Shown piece by piece: positions 1-9,700 of a DNA stretch of 64,000 bases. The first letter of the stretch is position 1, and every line of letters begins with the position of its first letter. Source of the stretch: Deltaproteobacteria bacterium (GTDB taxonomy: Bacteria; Myxococcota_A; Polyangia; HGW-17; SLPX01); contig JAGGXR010000054.1 of the NCBI GenBank assembly GCA_021162935.1, positions 1 to 64,000 of the forward strand. The letters run 5' to 3'. The notes beneath the pieces are model-generated. The model ran no database searches, had not been told where the DNA came from, and saw nothing but the letters and a program-made list of their open reading frames with translations. The translations under genes were made by a program, and so were the position numbers.

Positions 1-393
1 GGATTCGGCGGTGGGGGCAGCGGCGGCGGGTATGGGATTGGACGCCACCATGCCGGTAAGGTTCGGGTCTATGCCGGGACGGCCGCGGTCCAGGGGTCGC
101 TGGATAAGAGCATCATCCGGCGGGTCATCCGTAGGCATCTGAACGAGATTCGGTACTGTTACGTGAGCCGTGGTCTGGCCTCGAATAAGAGGCTGGCCGG
201 CCAGGTGAAGGTGCAGTTCGTCATCAGCCAGACCGGCCGGGTGAGCAGCGTTGGGATCGTGTCCTCGTCGCTGCACCATCCTGGCACTGAGGCCTGCATT
301 CGATCTGCGGTCCGACGATGGAAGTTCCCGAAGCCCGAAGGCGGCATCGTCATCGTGAAGTATCCGTTCAACTTCAAGCCTGGCGGGGTATGA
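1..393 (+). CDS. AgmX/PglI C-terminal domain protein (3' end only)
   Basis: The gene enters from the left edge, so only its last 130 residues are visible. They open with a Gly/Ser-rich linker and continue into a compact domain with the LDKSIIRRVIRRHLNEIRYCY signature core (shortened here: RRVIRRHLNEIRYCY), a Gly-Gln-Val-Lys-Val strand and a final W-K-F-P-K-P segment. This is the layout of the TonB-C-like domain at the end of myxobacterial AgmX and PglI, envelope-spanning components of gliding motility and related machines. The giant TPR gene follows on the same strand 364 bp downstream, which recalls the neighbouring agmX (gltJ) and agmK (gltI) genes of Myxococcus xanthus. The domain family is clear; a role in motility is inference, because similar domains occur in many other deltaproteobacterial proteins. 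Confidence 0.8.
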   Translation, partial: GFGGGGSGGGYGIGRHHAGKVRVYAGTAAVQGSLDKSIIRRVIRRHLNEIRYCYVSRGLASNKRLAGQVKVQFVISQTGRVSSVGIVSSSLHHPGTEACIRSAVRRWKFPKPEGGIVIVKYPFNFKPGGV

Positions 394-757
394 TGCGGGG
401 TTTCGATCCTCCGTCGGTCGCGTGAAAAGCCTCTCCAAACAAGCCTCGGATCTGCTTTTTCCCTTGGATCAAAAAATCGTTCTATGATATAGATAGCCTG
501 TTCTTTGTCCCTCTTTTCCCAGTGACTCTGGGAGGATATCATTCCATGATGCCCACGACAGGAAATCGGCAGGGCGCAGCGAATTCGTGGCAAGTGACCG
601 AGGTCATCGTAGGGGCCTGCTGTGTGTTGTCAGGAGCTTGTGCGGAACAAGGTCTGTCGGACGCTGGTCTTGGAGACAGATGGGGTTGTCTGGGAGGATT
701 TGGGCGGGCGCTTCGGCTGCAGGGATTCGGAGATTTCTAACACAGGAGGCGGAGGCA
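394..757. other. 364-bp gap between the AgmX-like gene and the giant TPR gene
   Basis: I see no convincing gene here. A promoter-like sequence lies in the middle (listed separately). A 64-codon open frame from ATG at 546 to the TAA at 738-740 has a GGGAGG upstream and ends just before the ribosome binding site of the giant TPR gene. It could be a leader peptide, but its composition (many Gly, Cys and Arg) does not look like a real protein. Confidence 0.5.
464..493 (+). promoter_or_regulatory. Candidate sigma70-type promoter for the giant TPR gene
   Basis: TTGGAT (464-469) and TATAGA (488-493) are separated by 18 bp in an AT-rich island inside GC-rich DNA. An overlapping TATGAT lies at 483-488. 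It sits about 265 bp before the GTG start at 758. Inferred from the sequence only. Confidence 0.35.
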
Positions 758-3700
758 GTGCAGGATACCAACACCGTTGCGGAGCACGAACTGGAGCAAA
801 TCGAAGAGACCTACAGCGACGAGCAGCAAAAGCTCATCGATGCCGCCAGGGAGGCGGAGGCGGAGAAGCCTGAGCGCGCCCCCGAGAGTTGGCGTAAGGC
901 GGTACAGGCAGCTCCCGAGGCCATTCTTCCGAGGCTTGAACTGGCCAGGGTGCAAAAGGATCTTGGCCGCTGGAATGGTGCGGTCGACGCCCTGAATGAT
1001 GCGTTCAAGCGAGTGCCTGAGGAGATGAAGAATCGGCAGCGCGCTATCATGTTCGAGCTCATCGACATCTACAAGAATCATATGAAGCTCGATGTGAAGG
1101 TGCTTGAGTGCTACAAGAAGCTGCTTGTCGTGGATCCCACGGACCTGCGCATTTTGGACGAGGCTGCAGAGCACCTCGCTGCGGCCAGACGGTATACGGA
1201 CCTCATCAAAGTGCTCAAGCAGAAGGCCGAGGCGGTGAGCGAACCGCAGGACAAGGCCGCCGTGTATCTAGAGATTGCGAAGCTCTACGAAGAACGGAAC
1301 ACGCATGCAGAATCGGTGAATTCGTACGAGGCCGTCCTCGAGTTTCAGCCCACGAACGTCGAAGCGCTCACAGCCCTGAAGCGGTTGTACGAGAAACGCC
1401 GCGATTGGGAAAAACTCATTCACGTTTACGAACGTGAAATCGATCAGGCGGAGGACGAACAGGCCCGATTTTCGAGAAGTCTCGAAGTTGCGCGACTGGC
1501 AACCGAAAAACTCCGCAAGCCCGAGTTGGCGGTCAGTCTTTGGGAGAAGGTTCTGGATCTGGCACCGGGCAATGCCGAGGCGTTGGAGCACCTTGAACAG
1601 CTCTACAAGCGTCAAAAGAGTTGGGGAAAGCTCGCAACTGTGCTGGAGCAGCGGGTCGAACACGTCGATGATCCGGCAAAAGTGATCGAGGTCTGTCTCG
1701 AGCTGGGGGTCTTGTTCACAGACCGGCTCGAAGACAGAGCACGAGCGATCGAAGCCTGGAAGCGTCTGCTCGTCCACGATCCGCAGAATCGTCGTGCCCA
1801 GGATGCACTCAAGAAGCTGTACCTTGCCGAAAAGGATTGGGAGGCTCTTGATGCATTCTATTCGGAGTTGGAAAACTGGGAGGAATATATTCGGGTTCTG
1901 GATCGGCAGGTGAACGAGGAGGAAAAGCCGGTCCAACTCAAGCTGTATTTCAAGATTGCCTCTCTGTGGCTGGAGAAGGTTGATCGGCCGGAGCGCGCCG
2001 TGGGAGCGTATGACAAGATTCTGGGGATCGATCCGGAAAATCTGGATGCAGCAGAAGCGTTGATTCCCATTTTCGAGCAGGCAAAGAACTACAAGAAATT
2101 GGCTCGGGTGCTCGAGATCCAGGCTGACCACACCGAAGACCGCGACATGCGACTGGAGCGAATGCGGACATTGGCAGGGCTGTATGAGAGCAGTCTGCGG
2201 GATCCTGCGGCTGCCATGACGAAAATGCTTCAGGCATTTGAAGATTCCTGGGAGGACGGGTCGCTGCGGGAGGAGATCGAACGATTGGCCGGGGTGACGG
2301 GCCAATGGGCCGAACTCGTGGCGAGCTACGAGCAGGCCTGTGACAAGTTTAGCGATCCGGCCGCTTCTCTTCCTGTTCGTCGGGTCATCTCGGAAGTGTA
2401 TGAGCAGAAGCTTGATGCCGCCACCAAGGCCATCGAGGCGACGAAGGCAATTCTGGAGATAGCGCCCGAGGAAGAGGCTGCGCTTGGTTCCCTCGAACGA
2501 CTCTATCGGGGAATCGAGGACTGGGATAGTCTACTGGACATTTATGAGCGAATGCTGACTCTTGCCTCCGACGAGGACCGGCGCAAGCGGATCCTGTTTT
2601 CCATGGCGGAGATTTGCGAGAAGCACGTCGGAAAGCCCCAGGAGGCGATCGCCCATTATCGTGCCGTCCTCGACATGGGAGACGACCTGGAGGCACTGCG
2701 GGCTCTGGATCGACTTTATGAGGCGAGTGAAGCGTGGGAGGGACTTGCAGACGTCATCGAACGCCAGCTTTTGCTCGTTTCCGAGGATGAGGTTTCCGAG
2801 GTCTGTACGCTGAAATACCGCCTGGGACAGTTCAAGGCAGCCTACTTGGGTGATGCGGGGCAGGCGGTCGAACAATATCGCGAGATTTTGGACCTCAATT
2901 CAGCCCACGAGGAGGCGCGGAAGGCTCTGGAACTGTGCCTCGAAGACCCAGATTTGAAGTTGGAGGCGTCCAAGATTTTGGAGCCAATCTACGAAGCCGC
3001 AGTGGAATGGGAGTCTTTGATCGCGGTGCTGGAGATTCAAGCGGGCGGTTCCGAAGATGCAACCCAGCGGGTGGACTTGCTCCTGAAGATAGGAAACCTC
3101 TGGGGGCAGAGTCTGGGAGACACGAACAGAGCTTTCGATGCTTATAGTCGTGCCTTCCAGCAGGATGCTTCGAGAGCGGAGGCTCAGGCCGCTTTGGTCG
3201 GGATCTGTGAAATCGAAGAAAACTGGCAGGCCCTGGTCGACCTCTATGAGCAGGCCATCGAAGGGGATGCGGCATCGTCCGTGAAACGTGGGCTTTTGAC
3301 CTATGTGGCGGATGTCTATGACACAAGGCTCGAGGAGCCGGACAAAGCGGTCGAGGCGTACCGGAAGGCGCAGGACATCGATCCGGACGATGCGGGCACC
3401 CTCGATGCCCTTGAAAAGCTCTACACGAAGAAGGAGCAATGGCCGGCGCTTTTGGATGTGTATGCGCGGAAGGTCGACCTTTCCACCGACCCGGACGAAC
3501 GGCTTCGCCTTCTGTTCCAGATTGCGTATCTTCAGGAGGAGATGCTCGACGATACGGATGCGGCGGTGCAGACCTATCGGGAGATCGTTGCGGCGTCTCC
3601 GGAGAACCGTGATGCACTCAGGGCGCTCGATCGGTTGTACACGAAAAAAGAAGCCTGGCGGGAATTGGCGGATAACGTGGCTCGACAGCTCGAATTGGCC

Positions 3701-6700
3701 GAAGACGACGTGCCGGCCCAGGTCGAACTGTTGAACCGGTTGGCGGCCCTTCGGTTGCAGTATCTCGATGAAATCGGCGCGGCGATCGAGACCTATCGCC
3801 GCATCCTCGACTTGGACTCGGAAAACGACCTGGCGATCCAAGCTCTTGAATCATTGCTGGATAGCGAGGAGTACCAGCTTTCAGTGGCAGAGGTGCTCGA
3901 ACCCATTTACCGAATGCGGGACGAATGGGAGAAGTCAGTCCGGGTCTACGAAGTGATGGTCCATCATGCATATGAGCCGGCGAAGAAGCTGGAGTATCTG
4001 CATCAGATTGGAGAGCTCTACGAGATCGCTGGCGATGACGCCCAGGCCGCGTTCAATGCGTATGGTCGTGCTCTTGCCGAGGATCCTGCCCAGGAAGAAA
4101 CGCGTCAGCGCTTGGAGCGGATCACTCGGGAACTGGGCAACTGGGAGGCCTTGGTCGAACTCTATGAAGCCCAGGTGGAAGAGAGCATGGATCCGACTTT
4201 GGCGGTCGGGATCTGGATGCGAGTGGCGCAGATTCTCGAGACTCAAGTGGATGATTCGGAGCGTGCTGGTGCAGCGTACTTTAAGGTGCTTGAGCAGGAC
4301 CCGCAATACATCGAAGCAGCGAATGCCCTTGAGCAACTTTTTACGCGGACGGATGATTCCAAGCAACTCGTGGGCGTGTTGCTGAAGAAGATGGAGATTG
4401 TCTCGGACATCGATGAGAAGAAGCGACTGTGCTATCGGGCGGCGCGCATCCAAAGTGAAGAAATCGAAGATGAGGCGGCAGCGGTTGAGACGTACCGGAA
4501 GGTGCTTGAGATCGATGAAGCCGACGAAACGGCACTGGATGCACTCGAAGGTCTTTATGTGGGACAGGGGCGCTGGGAAGATCTCAAGGACGTGTACCTG
4601 AAAAAGGCTGAGCTTGCGGCGACGGATGAAGACCGGAAGCGGATGCTGTACGTGCTCGGGCAGGTCTACGATGCAGAGCTGCATGACCTGGATCGGGCCA
4701 TTGAGACGTATCGGTCGATTCTGGACATCGACGGGGAAGACCTCGAGGCGATTCAGGCTTTGGACCGGCTCTATTTCCAGGCGGAAAACTGGTACGAATT
4801 GCTCAGTATTCTGGAAAGGGAAGTGGATTTGGCCGCAGGAACGGCGGAGGTCGTCGGGTTGAGACATCGCATCGGTGCCCTGTGGGAACAGCAGATGGGC
4901 GACTTGGGGCGTGCGGTGGATACCTATCGTGACGTTCTGTCCCTGGATCCGACCCATGAGCCGACTTTGGCAGCCCTCGAACGCATCGCTCACGGAGATA
5001 CCGAGCCGATGCTGGCTGCGCAGGTTCTCGAGCCTGTCTATCGTGACGAGCTGGAATGGGAAAAGTTGTCCGCCATTTATGAGGTGCTGGTCGCCCATGT
5101 GGAGGACTCGGTTCAGAAGGTGGAACACCTTCATACGTTGGCAGACCTGTATGAACAGCAACTCGACGATGCGGTGAGCGCGTTCGGAGCGTTTTCCAGG
5201 GCATTCCAGGAGAATCCCACGGACGAGCAGACGCTTGCTCAGCTCGAACGTCTCGCAGGAAATGCGGACAAGTGGGCCGAGCTTGCCGATGTCTATGAAG
5301 CGCAGTTGGACAAGATCCTGGATTCGTCGCTGCAGGTGGACATTTTGCTGCGCATCGCTCGGGTCTATGAGGAGGAACTCGATGAACTCGATGGGGCTGT
5401 GGAAAAGTACCAGAGGGCGTTAGAGCATGATCCAGAATCTGTGCCCGCGATTCAAGCATTGGATCGACTGTTCCAGCGCTTCGAGAAGTGGGAATCTCTC
5501 ACCGAGGTGTTGCGTCGAGAGATCAGCATGGCCAACACCGATGACGAGATCATCGCTGGGCAGTTCCGGTTGGGGCAGGTCTACGAACAGAACCTTGGGG
5601 ACATGGACAACGCCCTGGAGTGCTACCGTGAGGTCCTGGACATCGACCCTGAACACACAGGAACCCTGTCCGCCCTGGAACTCCTATTTGCCGAGGGCGT
5701 GAAGCAGCAGGAGATTGGTCGGATCGTCGAGCCCCTTTACACTCAAGGGGGCGAGTGGGAAAAACTCGTCAAGGTGCTTGAGGTCCTGCTCGGTCAGGTC
5801 GAAGATCTCGTGGACCGGATGGCTTCCGTTCAGCGCATCGCGGAAATCTGTGAGCAGCAGCTTTTCGACAAGGTGGAGGCGTTCCGTTGGTGGGGCCGCG
5901 GCTTCGTCGAGGACCCCACGAGTGAGTTGGCCACCGAGGAATTGGAACGACTGGCAGAGGAAACAGGATCCTGGGATGAGCTTGCCGAAGTCTATGAAAA
6001 GGTGGCCTCCGGGCGTACCGACGAGGAAGGGCTCGTCAAGAGGGTGCTGCTTCGCAAGGCGACGGTCTGTGAACTCCACACGAACGATCAGGCGGGCTGT
6101 GAGGAGGCGTTGCTCAGGGTCCTGCGGATCGACCCGGATGAGGTTGATGCACTGAGCGGTTTGGATCGGCTCTACAGTCGGGCCCAGATGCATGAGGAGT
6201 TGGCAGATGTGCTCGCACGTCGGGTGAAGGTTGCCGACGGACCGGACGAGGCCATCGAACTCCAGTTCCGTATCGCCGAGTTGCAGGAGGTTTTCCTTGA
6301 GAACCTCGATGCTGCGGTGACGGCCTACAAGGCAGTGCTGGACGAGGAGATGCGCAATCTCAAGGCGCTCGAAGGCCTGGAGAAGATCTACTTCCAGCGT
6401 GAGCAATGGAAGGAACTCTACGGAGTTTACGAGCAGATGCTTGATGTCGCGGCCAGTGACTCGGAAATGGCCGAGTGCTACGCGCGGATGGCGAAAATCG
6501 CGTCGGATGCCCTGGATGCGCCGGACGATGCGAAGCAGAAGTGGCACCAGGTTTTGGATCTTCGAGGAGACGATCCGGTGGCCTTCGATGCTTTGGCGGA
6601 CCTGTACGAAGACGCCGAGCAGTGGCAGGAACTGGTCGAGGTTTTGGAGCGCCAGGTGGACGCCGTGGATTCCGACGACGGCCGGATCCGTTTGTATTAT

Positions 6701-9700
6701 CGGCTGGGTGGCGTGTTGCGCGATCGACTCAATCAGGATCGTGAGGCAATCGATACCTTCCATCGTATTCTGGACCTGGACCCCACCAACGTGGATGCGC
6801 TCTATGCGGTTGCGGCACTGTATCGACAGATTCAGGCCTGGGAGGAACTGAGCGAAACCCTGTACCGGTTGGTGGATCTGGGGACGACGGTGGCCGACCT
6901 GTCGGATGAACAGCTTTTGGACCTGTATTCCCAACTCGGTGAGCTCCAGGGCGCAGTGCTCATGCGCCCCGACGATGCCATCGAGGCCTGGCAGCGGGTC
7001 CTCGACCTGGATCCTGCGAATTTCAAGGCATTGGGTGAGTTGGAAACCCTTTTTACCCAAGAGATGCGTTGGGAGGAGTGCATTTCGGTTCTGGAGCGGA
7101 AGGTCGCTGCACTGGAAGAGGCTCAGGACCAAATCGATATCCTCATGCAGATGGCCAGTATCTGGGAGGATAAAGTCGGCGAGCCCATGAAGGCCGCCAC
7201 GGTGTACGAACGCGTGCTGGAAGTCGATGCTTCTCACGAATTGGCAAGTGAGCATCTCGAACGGATCTATCGAGAGAACTGGGAGTGGGGTGGTTTGGTC
7301 AAGGTGCTCGAACGGCGTCTGGCCTATTTACCCTCGGTGGACGATCAGGTGGCGACGCTCCACGAGATCGGGAAGATTTTTGAAGAGAACATGGACCCGC
7401 CGGACCTCGGGTCTGCCTTCGAGTATTTGATGGTGGCCTTCGCGTTGCATTATACGAATGAAACAACAGCCCAGGAGCTGGAGCGACTCGCCACGGCCAC
7501 GAATCGCTGGAACGAGCTTCTCACCCAGTACAACGAAAAAGCTGAGGAAGAGACCGACGTTCAGGTGAAGTGCAACCTGCTCGTGAAGATTGGGCGGTGG
7601 TACGCATCGAAACTGAGTCGCCCTGACTATGCCATGGCATCGCTGCAGCAGGCCCTGCAACTCGACCCGAACAACAAGGACGCCCTTTCGGGGCTTGCGG
7701 ACTATTTTCGCACCCAGATGCAGTGGCCCGAGTTGGTTCAAACCTTGGGCCGATTGGCCGACTTGGAAGACGATCCAGTGAAGTTGGCCGAGGTTTACCT
7801 GGCTCTCGCCGACCTGTACGAGGACAAGTTGGCCTCCATGATTGACCCGAATCAGGCCATGCAGCTTTCCATTCAGTCCTATCAGAAGGCTTTGGAGGCC
7901 GACCAGAACAACGAAGGGGCGCTGGCAGCGCTGGAGCGGCTCTATCGGACCTATCAGCAGTGGGATCCTTTGATCGACATCCTGAAGCGGAAGGTGGATT
8001 TGACCACCGAGACGGACAGGGTGATTGAGCAGAAGATGGCCATTGGAGAACTGTACGAGGATCGGCTCGACGACGCCTACAAGGCGATCAGCGCCTACAA
8101 AGACATCCTGGAGGTGGACCCCCAGAATTTGGATGCACTCAAGGCCCTCGAACGGCTCTATGAAAAGACGGGCCAGATGGAGGAGTACCTCGACGTTCTG
8201 GAGCAGGAATTAGACTACGTGGGTACGGACGACGAGCGTGTCGGCAAGTATCGCCAGATGGCAGCGGTTTGGGAAGAGCACTTCGACAAGGTGGACCGAG
8301 CGGCGGAATGCCACGAGAAGATCCTGCTGATCAATGAGACGGACGACCGCGCCTATGCGAGTCTGGAACGCCTCTACCGGCAGGAGGGCCGCTGGGAGGA
8401 TCTGGTCGATACATACGACAAGCATATCAACGCCATCAGTTCCCCTGCGGACCGTATCGAATTGTCCCGCATGATGGGGGATATCCTGGAACGTCAGCTC
8501 CACGATGTGGACCGAGCCATCGATGCCTATCGAGCGATTCTGGACTATGACGACAGTCACGTGGACGCCCTGATGGCATTGAGTCGCCTCCTGGAGCAGG
8601 TTTCCGATTGGGACAATGCGCTGGAGATGCTGCAGCGCCTGGCGCGCCTCATCGACGATCCAGATCAGCAGGTGGAACTCTACCATCGAATGGGCCACAT
8701 TCTCGAGGAGGCCATGAGTGACGTGGAGGGCGCCGAGATGAACTACATGCGCGCCCTGGAGTTGAATCCTGCCTATGTGCCTTCCATGACCGCACTGACC
8801 GACATCTACAAGGGGCGTTCGGAATGGCTCAAGGCTGCCAAGATGATGGTGACCGCCGAGGAACATACGAACAATCTTTTGGACCGCACGAGCCTGCTCC
8901 ATGAGGCGGGCATGATCTACCTCGAACGGATCGAGGATCGCGAAACCGCCATGGAACTGCTGGCCAAGGTGCTTGAAGTGGACCCAGAACATGTGGCGGC
9001 CGCAGAGCCCCTTTCCAACCTTTATTTCGAGGATGGGCGATACGAAGACCTTGAGCCAATCTTGGACATGCTGGTGCGCAAGAGCGAAGACAAAGACAAT
9101 CGCGCTCTTTCGCAGCTCTACTATCGCGCCGCGAAGACGGCCCATGAGCTTGGCAATGCTGACAAGGCGCTCAAGTTCTATCAGATGGCGTACGATTTAG
9201 ACTCCACCCATCTGCCGACCTTGAAGGGCATGGCGAAGATTCTCTACGACCAAGAGCAATGGGACCGTTCCTTCAAGGTCTACCAGACCATCCTGGTTCA
9301 CCATCGAGAGGCACAGGCGGACCAAGAGATCACGGACATCTTCTATCGTCTCGGAAACATCAAGCTCCAACTTGGCGAGACCAAGAAGGCGCTCAATATG
9401 TATGAGAAGGCCCTGGAGGTGGATCCGGGGCACAAAGAAACGCTGTTGGCCGTCATCGATCTCCAGTCGAAGCGAAAGGACTGGGAAGCGGTCATCCATG
9501 CAAAGCGTGCTCTTCTCAACAATGACCTGGATGCCAGGGAGCGGTTCACCCTTCTCGAAGACATCGGTGACATCTACAACGATCGGCTGAACAATTCACA
9601 GAAGGCCATTGCCGCGTATCAAGAGGCCATCGACATCGATCCCGACGACCACAGCGTCCTACAGAAGGTGCTCGAACGGTATTACGACTCGAAGCAATGG

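Noticed and set aside
546-740. 64-codon frame upstream of the first giant TPR gene.
   Set aside because: Rich in Gly, Cys and Arg and poorly conserved in pattern; kept only as a possible leader in the intergenic entry.
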